DNA of 10,693 nucleotides from Fusobacterium sp. (GCA_019410665.1 DXSD01000068.1:1-10693), one strand, 5' to 3'. Shown: positions 1-7,143, numbered from the stretch's first letter. Program-made: numbers and translations. The notes: generated from the letters alone by a model not told the origin.

Positions 1-1038
1 ATACAAGTCTATTCAAAAAATGATAATTTAAAAGTTTTTCTTAATGAAGAGATTTTTCAAAAAAAATTTAAGTTAAATTTAAAAGAGAGCTATGCTTTTT
101 TAGAAAGATTGAGTAAAAAGAGTTTAACATATAGTGTAGAGATAGAAGAAAAAAGAACAATGGGGAGTTTTAATTTAATTTCTTCTTTTTTTATCTCAAA
201 TAATAATATAACTATTTTTTTACCTCAAGAACTGAAAGAGAGTAAAAAAAGCAAGACTTTATTTTCAATACTAAATCTAAAATACATATATAGTTTTAAA
301 GATAAACATACCAATATATTTTATTCCTATTTTTTTAAGAACTTTATTTTAAAAAAACCCTTTGAGATAGAGTTTGAAACTTTAAAAGAGATCTTAAAAT
401 TAGAAGATAAGTATGAAAGGTTTTTTGATTTTGAAAAAAATGTAATAAAAAATATAATGGCAGATTTAGGAGAGTTATTTGCATTAAAATATGAGAAGGT
501 TAAAATAGGAAAAAATATAAATAATAAGGTAATAGGTTTTAAATTTAGTTTTGGTGACTATGTATGGGAAGAGGATGAGAATTTAAAACTTAAGAGTGTT
601 TTATTTATTATTAAAAGTGATATTGTAGATGCTGCTGAGGTTTATTCTATTCTTAAAGATGGAATAAGGAATTATAACTATGAAACTGTGTATAAAGCTT
701 GTTTTAAAGCTAAGCAAAATTGGAAGAGTAGCAATATGAATTTTGATGACTATTTAAAATTTACAATTTCTAATTTAAATAATAGAGATATAGAACCAAA
801 GGTATTTGTTAGAAGAAAGTTCATTAACAGTAGAGAGTTAAGAAAAGTGTTTATCAATGAGATGGAAAAAGTAAAACCTAATACTCTTTTAGATAGTACA
901 TTTTTTTCCAATGAATTTTTAACTTCACTATATAATTTAAAGGAAGATAAAATTCTAAACTTTCAAAATGATTTTATAATGATAATTATAAATTGGAAGA
1001 AAGATAAGGAATCTACAATAAAGATATATGTAAAATAA
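1..1038 (+). CDS. Rep_3 (RepB-type) replication initiator protein, 5'-truncated by window edge
   Basis: The reading frame is open from base 1 to the TAA at 1036-1038 (345 residues in the window). No in-frame ATG is present in bases 1-108. A TTG at 109 has no Shine-Dalgarno sequence, so the true start is almost certainly left of the window. The protein matches the Rep_3/RepB initiator pattern. There is an N-terminal winged-helix segment with 'MGSFNLISSFFIS'. The characteristic second part follows, with 'FEIEFETLKEILKLEDKYER', 'FFDFEKNVIKNIMADLG' and 'KVIGFKFSF' at about in-window residues 121-184. Proteins of this family bind iterons and open plasmid origins, and often repress their own genes. 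About 160 further residues (ending 'STIKIYVK') have no domain I can name. The gene is visibly more A+T-rich than its neighbours, with long A and T runs. Family assignment is from motif pattern. Whether it drives replication here is unknown, because the iteron/origin region would be upstream and out of view. Confidence 0.8.
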   Translation: MQVYSKNDNLKVFLNEEIFQKKFKLNLKESYAFLERLSKKSLTYSVEIEEKRTMGSFNLISSFFISNNNITIFLPQELKESKKSKTLFSILNLKYIYSFKDKHTNIFYSYFFKNFILKKPFEIEFETLKEILKLEDKYERFFDFEKNVIKNIMADLGELFALKYEKVKIGKNINNKVIGFKFSFGDYVWEEDENLKLKSVLFIIKSDIVDAAEVYSILKDGIRNYNYETVYKACFKAKQNWKSSNMNFDDYLKFTISNLNNRDIEPKVFVRRKFINSRELRKVFINEMEKVKPNTLLDSTFFSNEFLTSLYNLKEDKILNFQNDFIMIIINWKKDKESTIKIYVK

Positions 1039-1040
1039 AA

Positions 1041-1062
1041 AAACTGCTCTTTTGAGCAGTTT
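1041..1062. terminator. Bidirectional intrinsic terminator between rep and tRNA-Gln
   Basis: A perfect 9-bp stem, AAACTGCTC (1041-1049) with GAGCAGTTT (1054-1062), encloses a TTTT loop. On the minus strand it is followed by a run of T (complement of the A-rich 1033-1040), so it is a good terminator for the tRNA-Gln transcript and for anything reading through from opp. On the plus strand it lies three bases after the rep stop codon, with a short T run after it, so it can also end rep. It is the only convincing terminator on either strand between bases 1 and 5000. Confidence 0.85.
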
Positions 1063-1078
1063 TAAATTCATTTTTAAG

Positions 1079-1153
1079 TGGCTGGGGTGGCTGGATTCGA
1101 ACCAACGCATGACGGAGTCAAAGTCCGTTGCCTTACCGCTTGGCGACACCCCA
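1079..1153 (-). tRNA. tRNA-Gln (anticodon UUG)
   Basis: Read on the minus strand, the sequence folds into a full cloverleaf of 75 nt including an encoded CCA. The acceptor stem is TGGGGTG/CACCCCA, the D stem GCC/GGC, and the anticodon stem ACGGA/TCCGT with loop CTTTGAC, giving anticodon TTG. The T arm is GTTGG-TTCGAAT-CCAGC (one G-T pair), and the discriminator base is G before CCA. The gene has its own promoter (1168-1196) and lies 53 bp after the oppF stop codon. Its 3' end faces the rep gene 40 bp away, which matters because tRNA 3' ends are common integration sites. Confidence 0.97.
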
Positions 1154-1167
1154 ACAGCAACATATTT

Positions 1168-1196
1168 ATATTACCATATATTTTTAAAAATGTCAA
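1168..1196 (-). promoter_or_regulatory. Sigma-70-type promoter for tRNA-Gln
   Basis: On the minus strand a perfect -35 TTGACA (1191-1196) is separated by exactly 17 bp from a -10 TAATAT (1168-1173). Transcription would start around 1161, about 8 nt before the tRNA 5' end, as expected for a stable RNA gene. It lies wholly in the 53-bp gap after oppF. Confidence 0.8.
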
Positions 1197-1206
1197 ATTT
1201 TTTTTA

Positions 1207-2136
1207 TTAATTTTTAGATACCCATTTTTTTAACTCATCATCAGTGGCTAAAACGAAGTGTTCTCCTCCAATGTGGTGCTGAGTTCCTTTATTATAATCT
1301 ATTCCACTACTTTTATAATCATAGGTTACAGCCTTTCTACTTTTTTCCAAATTTGGATCTGGAATAGGGATAGCAGAAAGTAAACTTTTAGTATATGGAT
1401 GAATTGGATTTGAGAAAATCTCCTCAGTAGTTCCTGTTTCTACTAAATGCCCAAGATGTAGCACTCCTATTCTATCAGATATATACTTTACCATTGAAAG
1501 GTCATGAGCTATAAATAGAAAGGCTGTTCCTGTTTTCTTTTGTATCTCTTTCATAAGGTTAACTACTTGTGCTTGAATAGATACATCAAGAGCTGATATA
1601 GCTTCATCAGCTATTATAAGATCAGGATTCATAATTAAAGCTCTAGCAATTCCAATTCTTTGTCTTTGTCCTCCAGAGAATTGATGTGGATATCTTAAAG
1701 CATGTTCTCTAGAAAGTCCAACTAGATCAAGAATCTCATAAACTTTATTCTCTCTCTCTTTAGGATCTTTACAAAGTCCATGAATATCTAAACCTTGTGC
1801 AATAATATCAATAACTTTCATTCTGGGATTAAGACAAGCCATAGGGTCTTGGAATATCATCTGCATCTTAGTTCTAAGGTGTTTTTCACTCTCTTTAGAA
1901 AGTTTTCCAGAGATATTAACACCATTGAAGATAATATCTCCACTTGTTGGTTCATAAAGCCTGATAATTGAACGTCCAGTAGTAGATTTACCAGAACCAG
2001 ATTCCCCAACTAATCCATAGGTTTCTCCAGGGAATATTTTAAAGGAAACATCATCAACAGCTTTAACTGTAAATTTTTTATTTATTTTAAAATATTGTTT
2101 AAGATTTTTTACCTCTAATAAAGGAGTTTTTTCCAT
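1207..2136 (-). CDS. oppF: Oligopeptide ABC transporter ATP-binding protein OppF
   Basis: Cytoplasmic ATPase, second of the two nucleotide-binding subunits that power OppBC (309 residues, usual length about 310-330). Visible motifs are Walker A GESGSGKS (44-51), Q-loop Gln96 in 'FQDP', ABC signature FSGGQRQR (153-160), Walker B LIIADE with catalytic Glu178, and switch His211. The C-terminal oligopeptide/dipeptide (oligo_HPY-type) region begins around 'NPIHPYTKSLLSAIP' (243-257). After Walker B it reads 'DEAISALDVSIQ' where many homologues have DEP; this Ala is from memory common in Gram-positive OppF and is not a defect. The ATG is 1 nt after the oppD stop and is preceded by GGGAGGAG inside the end of oppD, so the two are translationally linked. 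It is the last gene of the operon; no hairpin follows it before the tRNA promoter. Confidence 0.93.
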   Translation of the reverse strand: MEKTPLLEVKNLKQYFKINKKFTVKAVDDVSFKIFPGETYGLVGESGSGKSTTGRSIIRLYEPTSGDIIFNGVNISGKLSKESEKHLRTKMQMIFQDPMACLNPRMKVIDIIAQGLDIHGLCKDPKERENKVYEILDLVGLSREHALRYPHQFSGGQRQRIGIARALIMNPDLIIADEAISALDVSIQAQVVNLMKEIQKKTGTAFLFIAHDLSMVKYISDRIGVLHLGHLVETGTTEEIFSNPIHPYTKSLLSAIPIPDPNLEKSRKAVTYDYKSSGIDYNKGTQHHIGGEHFVLATDDELKKWVSKN

Positions 2137-2137
2137 T

Positions 2138-3208
2138 TTACACTCCTCCCTTTCTCATTTTTTCTATACGTGCCTTCAGTGAAGCAGGCATCTCTACCTT
2201 AGGAGCATTTTCATGCATAAGCCAAGAAGCTACTCTATGTTTACCACCAGCATTAAACATAGGTGGTTCCTCTTTAAAATCAATATTTAAAGCATAGGCA
2301 TTTCTAGGAGCAAAGGCATCTCCTACTACTTTATTAAGGAGATTAGGTGGAGTTCCTGGAATTGTATATAGTACCTCATCATGAGAGTCTATATCTGGCA
2401 TAGATGATAGTAGTCCCCAAGTATATGGGTGACGTGGATTATAGAATATATCATCTACGCTTCCCTTTTCAATTATTTTTCCAGCATACATTACAGCTAC
2501 ATAGTCAGCAACTTTAGCAACTACTCCAAGATCGTGAGTTATATATATAACTGAAAGATTTTTCTTAAGTTGTAACTCTTTTATTAATTCAAGGATTTTA
2601 GCTTGAATTGTAACGTCTAGAGCTGTGGTTGGTTCATCACAAATTAGGATATCTGGATCACAAGCTAGTGCAATGGCAATTACAACTCTTTGACGCATTC
2701 CTCCTGAAAGTTGATGAGGATAGTTTTTCATACGTTTTTCAGGCTCAGTTATTCCAACCTCTTCTAAAAGTTTTACTGCTCTTTCATAAGCTTCTTTTTT
2801 AGGAACATTATAATGGTAACACATACCCTCCATTATCTGTTTTCCTATTGTCATAGTTGGATTTAGAGAAGTCATTGGATCTTGGAAAACCATGGCAATT
2901 CTTTTTCCACAGATATGTTTTTGCATCTGTTTTGGTGTAAGTTTTAGAATATCCTTTGTTACCTTTAACCCTTCAGTATTTGTATATGTAAATTTTATAC
3001 TCCCATTATTTATAAATCCATTGTTGCTTAAAATTCCCATAATAGCTTTAACAGTAACTGATTTACCAGAACCAGATTCCCCTACTATGGCAATTGTTTC
3101 CCCTCTATATAAGTCTAAACGTACTCCTCTTATAGCATTAACTACTCCATTTGTAGTACGAAAACATATATCTAAATCACGAATTGATAAAACTCTTTCT
3201 CTTTCCAT
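2138..3208 (-). CDS. oppD: Oligopeptide ABC transporter ATP-binding protein OppD
   Basis: Cytoplasmic ATPase paired with OppF (356 residues). Motifs in order are Walker A GESGSGKS (43-50), Q-loop Gln109 in 'VFQDPMTSLNP', signature LSGGMRQR (167-174), Walker B ILICDE with Glu192, D-loop 'TTALDVT', and switch His225. The C-terminal oligopeptide-type extension includes 'RHPYTWGLLSSMPDI' (259-273) and 'GDAFAPRNAYALNIDFKEEP' (296-315). In DppD/OppD proteins with a C-terminal iron-sulphur site this stretch carries cysteines ('APRCPYA...C'); here it has none, which fits the Gram-positive AmiE/OppD type for larger peptides. The start ATG has TAGGAGAG upstream, overlapping the oppC stop codon; the gap to oppC is 11 nt. 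Confidence 0.94.
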   Translation of the reverse strand: MERERVLSIRDLDICFRTTNGVVNAIRGVRLDLYRGETIAIVGESGSGKSVTVKAIMGILSNNGFINNGSIKFTYTNTEGLKVTKDILKLTPKQMQKHICGKRIAMVFQDPMTSLNPTMTIGKQIMEGMCYHYNVPKKEAYERAVKLLEEVGITEPEKRMKNYPHQLSGGMRQRVVIAIALACDPDILICDEPTTALDVTIQAKILELIKELQLKKNLSVIYITHDLGVVAKVADYVAVMYAGKIIEKGSVDDIFYNPRHPYTWGLLSSMPDIDSHDEVLYTIPGTPPNLLNKVVGDAFAPRNAYALNIDFKEEPPMFNAGGKHRVASWLMHENAPKVEMPASLKARIEKMRKGGV

Positions 3209-3219
3209 ACCACTCTCTC

Positions 3220-4230
3220 CTACATCTCTTTCATCTTAGGATCAAAAGCATCTTTTAATCCATCTGCTAATAGATTGAAACTTAACATTAAAATAGCTAG
3301 TATTAAAGCTGGAATTATAGTCATATATGGAGATATCATAAATGACTTAAACCCTTCAGATATCATTACTCCTAAAGATACATTTGGAGCTGGAATACCC
3401 AATCCAACAAAGGAAAGAGTTGTCTCCATAAATATAGCATTAGGAATAGAAAACATTGACATAATAATCAATTGTCCAAAGATATTTGGTAAGATATCCT
3501 TAAATATTATATGCATATCAGAAGCACCAAGAGTTCTTGAAGCTAATACAAACTCTTGCTCTTTTAATTTTAGCATCTGAGCTCTAGCTATACGGCTCAT
3601 TCCTATCCACCCAGTAAATACAAGAACAAAAAGAATAGGAACAATTCCTGGTTTTAAAATAACTAACATTAAAGTAGCAATAACAAGAGTAGGAATTGAG
3701 TTAATAATCTCAACTATACGTTGCATAATCATATCAACTCTTCCACCAAAATACCCAGATATTAAACCATAAGTCATACCAATTGCCATATCTATAACAA
3801 TAGCAGCTGCAGCTACTAAAAGGGAAACTCTTGTTCCACTCCAAGTTCTAAGCCAAATATCTCTTCCCATAGTATCTGTTCCAAAAAGATAGTGAACTCC
3901 AGTAACTTTTTTTAGTTCGTACATATCCTTTCCTCTAGCAAAACCATCTAATATTCCTAATTTTTCAAGTAATGGAATTTTAGGTGGAAGACTTTGATGA
4001 GCTAAGTTATTTCCATTTATCTCATAGTGAGAGAAGATAGGAGCAAAGATAGCTAGTAAAATTATAATTAATATGCAAAAAAGTCCAATTACAGCTCCTT
4101 TATTTGCTTTAAAACGTATGAAGAAGTCTTTCCAAAATGAGTTATTCTCATATGTTTTATCTATATGAATATCATGATTATGTGCTAGTTGGAAATCCTC
4201 AGCACTGAATTTAATATTTGAATTACTCAT
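3220..4230 (-). CDS. oppC: Oligopeptide ABC transporter permease OppC
   Basis: Inner-membrane permease subunit of the OppBC channel (336 residues). The N-terminal cytoplasmic stretch of about 40 residues precedes a first membrane segment at about 46-66 (OppC_N-type). It is followed by the periplasmic loop with the family motif 'FGTDTMGRDIW' (116-126). The binding-protein-dependent transport domain with further hydrophobic segments lies at about 134-325. The EAA coupling loop that contacts the ATPases is 'EFVLASRTLGASDMHIIF' (226-243) with 'LPN' after it. The end 'LADGLKDAFDPK' is typical. The start overlaps the oppB stop by 8 nt (ATGAGTAA) and has a strong AAAGGAGG ribosome site within the end of oppB, indicating coupled translation. 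Confidence 0.94.
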   Translation of the reverse strand: MSNSNIKFSAEDFQLAHNHDIHIDKTYENNSFWKDFFIRFKANKGAVIGLFCILIIILLAIFAPIFSHYEINGNNLAHQSLPPKIPLLEKLGILDGFARGKDMYELKKVTGVHYLFGTDTMGRDIWLRTWSGTRVSLLVAAAAIVIDMAIGMTYGLISGYFGGRVDMIMQRIVEIINSIPTLVIATLMLVILKPGIVPILFVLVFTGWIGMSRIARAQMLKLKEQEFVLASRTLGASDMHIIFKDILPNIFGQLIIMSMFSIPNAIFMETTLSFVGLGIPAPNVSLGVMISEGFKSFMISPYMTIIPALILAILMLSFNLLADGLKDAFDPKMKEM

Positions 4231-5164
4231 TTGTTCCTCCTTTCACTAGTCTTATACGTGGATCGATAACTCCATATAGTAAATCAACTACTAGCATGAT
4301 AATTATATACATTACACTATAAACAAAGGCACAAGCCATTATTACATTATAGTCATTAACTTGTATTCCCATTGTTAAAAGCTGTCCTATTCCAGGAATA
4401 GAGAACATTTTTTCAATAACTAAAGATCCTGTCATAAGTCCTACAATAAGTGGTGCAAGTACAGTTATTACTTGGATTAAAGTATTTCTTAAAGCGTGAC
4501 GGAATATTAAAATTCCTTTATTTAATCCTTTAGATTGAGCTAATTGCATATACTCACTTCCCAGAACTTCAGCCATTTCACTTCTAGTAAACCTTGCAAT
4601 ATTAGCTATGGTAAAAACTGATAGAGCAATTGTAGGCATAATACTAGAGACAAATGGTTCTCTTACATTATATAAAACAGGTAGAATATTTAACTTCTTA
4701 GCAAATAGTAATATGAAAAATAGTGCAAAAACAAATGAAGGGATAGAAACACCAATTACTGATAATAGAGAAGCAAGTGTATCTATCCAAGTGTTTTTTC
4801 TAAGTGCTGCAACTATTCCTAGAACTAATCCGAAAAATAATCCCACTACAACTGCTTGAAGTCCAATACGTATAGAAACCCCTAATCTAGCTCCTAAAAT
4901 TTGAGAAACAGGCATATTTTTTTGAATAGAGTAACTCACTCCAAAATCTCCTTGTAACATCAACTTCAAGTAGTTAAAAAATTGAACTATAAATGGTTTA
5001 TCCAATCCATATTTTGCTTTAATTATTGCCAATTGTCCCTCAGTTAATTTCTCATCATTAAAAGGTGTTCCTGGCATTAATTGAAGCATTAAATATAGAA
5101 TAAAGACTATTACGATTAATGTTAAGGCTGCTATGGCTAGCCTTTTTAATATATATTTTAACAT
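4223..5164 (-). CDS. oppB: Oligopeptide ABC transporter permease OppB
   Basis: Inner-membrane permease partner of OppC (313 residues from the start chosen here). It opens with 'MLKYILKRLAIAALTL', the canonical OppB/DppB beginning, and a first membrane segment at about 9-28. 'LMPGTPFND' follows, then a periplasmic loop with 'YGLDKPFIVQFFNYL' and five further hydrophobic segments. The EAA loop is 'EYMQLAQSKGLNKGIL' (204-219) with 'FRHALRN' after it, then 'FSIPGIGQLL' and a C-terminal 'YGVIDPRIRL'. An ATG 30 nt upstream at 5194 is in frame but has no ribosome site. The ATG at 5164 has AGGAAGGAG six bases upstream and gives the family-standard N-terminus, so it is preferred. It follows oppA after 86 nt containing a strong hairpin. 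Confidence 0.93.
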   Translation of the reverse strand: MLKYILKRLAIAALTLIVIVFILYLMLQLMPGTPFNDEKLTEGQLAIIKAKYGLDKPFIVQFFNYLKLMLQGDFGVSYSIQKNMPVSQILGARLGVSIRIGLQAVVVGLFFGLVLGIVAALRKNTWIDTLASLLSVIGVSIPSFVFALFFILLFAKKLNILPVLYNVREPFVSSIMPTIALSVFTIANIARFTRSEMAEVLGSEYMQLAQSKGLNKGILIFRHALRNTLIQVITVLAPLIVGLMTGSLVIEKMFSIPGIGQLLTMGIQVNDYNVIMACAFVYSVMYIIIMLVVDLLYGVIDPRIRLVKGGTNE

Positions 5165-5170
5165 TATTAA

Positions 5171-5179
5171 CTCCTTCCT
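5171..5179 (-). promoter_or_regulatory. oppB ribosome binding site (decides the start)
   Basis: On the minus strand AGGAAGGAG lies 6 nt before the ATG at 5164. It sits inside the 10-codon extension that would be added by starting at the ATG at 5194, and that upstream ATG (context TTATTAATGGGG) has no purine-rich site. This supports the shorter OppB. Confidence 0.8.
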
Positions 5180-5199
5180 AATAAATTTCCCCATTAATA

Positions 5200-5234
5200 A
5201 AATTACAGTGAGAGGAGATCCCTCACTGTAATTT
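5200..5234 (-). promoter_or_regulatory. Intercistronic hairpin between oppA and oppB (attenuator or mRNA-stabilising stem)
   Basis: A perfect 13-bp stem pairs AAATTACAGTGAG (5200-5212) with CTCACTGTAATTT (5222-5234) around a 9-nt loop, 16 nt after the oppA stop codon. In the direction of transcription the stem is followed by TTATT, a poor U-tract, so termination would be partial at most. The expected effect is more oppA than oppBCDF message, by partial termination or by protecting the oppA 3' end from exonucleases. This is the usual logic for solute-binding proteins, which are needed in excess over the membrane complex. Confidence 0.75.
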
Positions 5235-5250
5235 ATTTAAATATTTTTAT

Positions 5251-6876
5251 CTACTCTTTAACTGCGTTTTTATAAACTGTAGGAACACCAACTGAGTGGA
5301 ATTCTATTCCTTTAACATTAGATTTGATCATCATAGCTGATCCAGTTTGATATACTGGTAAGATAGCAGCTTCGTCCATAACTATCTTCTCAGCATCTTT
5401 TAAAGCTTGCCATCTCTCTTCTAATTTAGTTACTAAGCTTCCTTTACTAGCTTCAAAAACAAGTTTATCATACTCTTTATTAGACCAATCTCCAAAGTTA
5501 TAAGATGCTCCAGAAACCCACATATCTAAATATGTCATAGGGTCAGCATAGTCTGGTCCCCAACGAGTAAGTCCTAAATCAAATTCTCCAGCTTGCATAA
5601 GTTGTAAACGAGATTTTTTAGGTTGTTGTTTTAATGTTAGAACTACACCAGGTAGATTAGTTTCTATTTCAGATTTTAGATATTCAGCAACTTTTTTACT
5701 TGCTTCAGTATCTTCAAATAGTAATTCAAAATTAAAACTATCTTTACCTAACTCTTTCTTAGCTACTTCATAGTACTCTTTAGCTTTTTCCTTGTTAACT
5801 TTTAAGTACTCAGGAGATGTAGCTCTAAAATCCTTCTTATCAGGTCCTACTGCTAGTTTTACTGGAACAGCAAAGTTTGCAGCTATTGATCCATCTTTTA
5901 ATAGGTGCTCAGCAATTTGCTCCTTATCATATGAAAGTGCAAGGGCAAGACGTAAGTTTGTATTTTCTAATCCAGGAACATGAGTATTAGGAGATAGGTA
6001 CCATAAATATCCACCTAGAGTATTTACCATCTCTTCAGAGTCTTTATATTGTTCAACAAGTTCTCCAGTAAGTTTCATAACATCAATTGTCCCTTGTTCA
6101 TAAGCAACAACAGCAGATTGATTGTCTTTAACTACTTGAACGTTTATTCCATCTAATTTAACTACATCAGCATCATAGTATTTATCATTTTTAGTAAGCT
6201 CATATCCAGAACCTTGGTTCCAAGTTGTTAATTTAAAAGGTCCATTTGCTAAAAGAGCTTCTGGAGTTAAAGCATATTGATCTTTATACTTGTTGTAGAA
6301 ATCCTCACTAATAGGATAAAATGATGGAAAAGCCATTAGCTGATAGAAAAATGGCACTGCATAGTTTAGTTCAACTTTAAGAGTTTTATCATCTATTGCT
6401 GTAACTCCTAAATTTTCCTTTGACATCTCTCCCTTAGTTATTGCTGCGGCATTTTTAATTCCTGCTACATCTAACATATATGAGTATTCAGAAGCAGTTG
6501 CAGGATCTGCTAATCTTCTCCATGCAAAAACAAAGTCTTGTGCTTTAACTGGAGAACCATCACTCCACTTAGCATCTCTTAATTTAAAAGTATAAGTTTT
6601 TCCATCTGGACTAACTTCAGTACTTTCAGCTATTCCAGGTACTGGATTTCCCTCTGCATCTAGTTGATATAATCCTTCAATAACTGCAGCTATAGCGTCA
6701 AATGAGTATCCATCTGTAGCTACTCCAGTATCCATAGAAGAAAGTTCGATATCAGCTGCTACATTAAGAATATTCTTTTTAGCTTCACTACTTTGAGCTG
6801 TTTCTTTAGAACCACCACATGCACATAGAAGAGCAGTAGTAGCTAATCCAACTAGAAAATATTTTAGTTTTTTCAT
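5251..6876 (-). CDS. oppA: Oligopeptide-binding lipoprotein OppA (SBP_bac_5 family)
   Basis: Peptide-capturing component of the transporter (541 residues, normal for the family). The N-terminus is a lipoprotein signal peptide: MKK, hydrophobic core 'YFLVGLATTALL', then lipobox LCAC with lipidated Cys20 and a flexible Gly/Ser/Glu linker. The protein would be anchored to a membrane facing the periplasm. Family 5 solute-binding features are 'STEVSPDGKTYTFKLRDAKW' (85-104), 'SDGSPVKAQDFVFAWRRLAD' (105-124), 'NLRLALALSYDKEQIAEHLL' and 'RWGPDYADPMTYLDMW'. The last is typical of oligopeptide rather than nickel or dipeptide binders, though the exact ligand cannot be read from sequence. The ATG at 6876 has AGGGGG 8 nt upstream (6885-6890). 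First gene of oppABCDF, transcribed from the promoter at 6952-6980. Confidence 0.94.
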   Translation of the reverse strand: MKKLKYFLVGLATTALLCACGGSKETAQSSEAKKNILNVAADIELSSMDTGVATDGYSFDAIAAVIEGLYQLDAEGNPVPGIAESTEVSPDGKTYTFKLRDAKWSDGSPVKAQDFVFAWRRLADPATASEYSYMLDVAGIKNAAAITKGEMSKENLGVTAIDDKTLKVELNYAVPFFYQLMAFPSFYPISEDFYNKYKDQYALTPEALLANGPFKLTTWNQGSGYELTKNDKYYDADVVKLDGINVQVVKDNQSAVVAYEQGTIDVMKLTGELVEQYKDSEEMVNTLGGYLWYLSPNTHVPGLENTNLRLALALSYDKEQIAEHLLKDGSIAANFAVPVKLAVGPDKKDFRATSPEYLKVNKEKAKEYYEVAKKELGKDSFNFELLFEDTEASKKVAEYLKSEIETNLPGVVLTLKQQPKKSRLQLMQAGEFDLGLTRWGPDYADPMTYLDMWVSGASYNFGDWSNKEYDKLVFEASKGSLVTKLEERWQALKDAEKIVMDEAAILPVYQTGSAMMIKSNVKGIEFHSVGVPTVYKNAVKE

Positions 6877-6951
6877 ATATCTTTCCCCCTTTTATTATTA
6901 ATTTTGTAAATCTATATTTCATTACTAATTGATATAATAAAATTTTAACTA

Positions 6952-6980
6952 AGTATACTACTAAAAAATTTTTTTGTCAA
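6952..6980 (-). promoter_or_regulatory. Consensus sigma-70 promoter of the opp operon
   Basis: On the minus strand TTGACA (6975-6980) is followed after exactly 17 bp by TATACT (6952-6957), close to the best possible match. The start point would be near 6945, giving a roughly 70-nt A+T-rich leader in which I see no riboswitch or attenuator fold. The DNA just upstream (6981-7060) is almost pure A/T with several A-tracts and could act as an UP element. Confidence 0.85.
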
Positions 6981-7034
6981 TAAAAAATAAAAATATTTTT
7001 TTAAATTTCAAAATAATAAAAAAATATATTATTT

Positions 7035-7072
7035 TTAGAAAAATAGAGGAATTTAATAAATTATTTTTCTAA
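7035..7072. repeat. Imperfectly placed inverted repeat upstream of the opp promoter
   Basis: TTAGAAAAATA (7035-7045) is perfectly repeated in inverse as TATTTTTCTAA (7062-7072) with a 16-nt spacer. It is centred about 110 bp upstream of the predicted oppA start point. It could be a regulator site, but in DNA this A+T-rich an 11-bp match with a free spacer can easily arise by chance. The rest of 6877-7107 is A/T-rich DNA with no gene. Confidence 0.3.
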
Positions 7073-7107
7073 TTTTAGAACAGAAATATGGATTTAAATC
7101 ATATAAA

Positions 7108-7132
7108 AAAAAGAGCCTCAAAGGCTCTTTTT
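7108..7132 (-). terminator. Intrinsic terminator of the PTS gene
   Basis: An 11-bp stem, AAAAAGAGCCT (7108-7118) with AGGCTCTTTTT (7122-7132), closes on a CAA loop. On the minus strand it begins 11 nt after the PTS stop codon and ends in a run of eight T. It isolates the PTS gene from the opp operon that follows in the same direction. Confidence 0.92.
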
Positions 7133-7143
7133 GGTATATTTTA

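Noticed and set aside
955..1149. Minus-strand 64-codon open frame overlapping the tRNA
   Set aside because: It runs through the tRNA-Gln gene, the terminator hairpin and the end of rep; no ribosome site and no family resemblance.
2892..3239. Plus-strand open frames inside the opp and PTS genes (for example 2892-3239, 3275-3580, 4608-4859, 7673-7858)
   Set aside because: They are antisense shadows of well-supported genes, with no ribosome sites and biased, low-complexity translations.
5165..5194. Longer OppB beginning at the ATG at 5194
   Set aside because: No ribosome site; the extra residues are absent from the usual OppB N-terminus and would overlap the true ribosome site at 5171-5179.
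6877..6945. Possible riboswitch or T-box in the oppA leader
   Set aside because: The roughly 70-nt leader is almost all A/T, with no conserved box, no GC stem and no terminator before the ATG.
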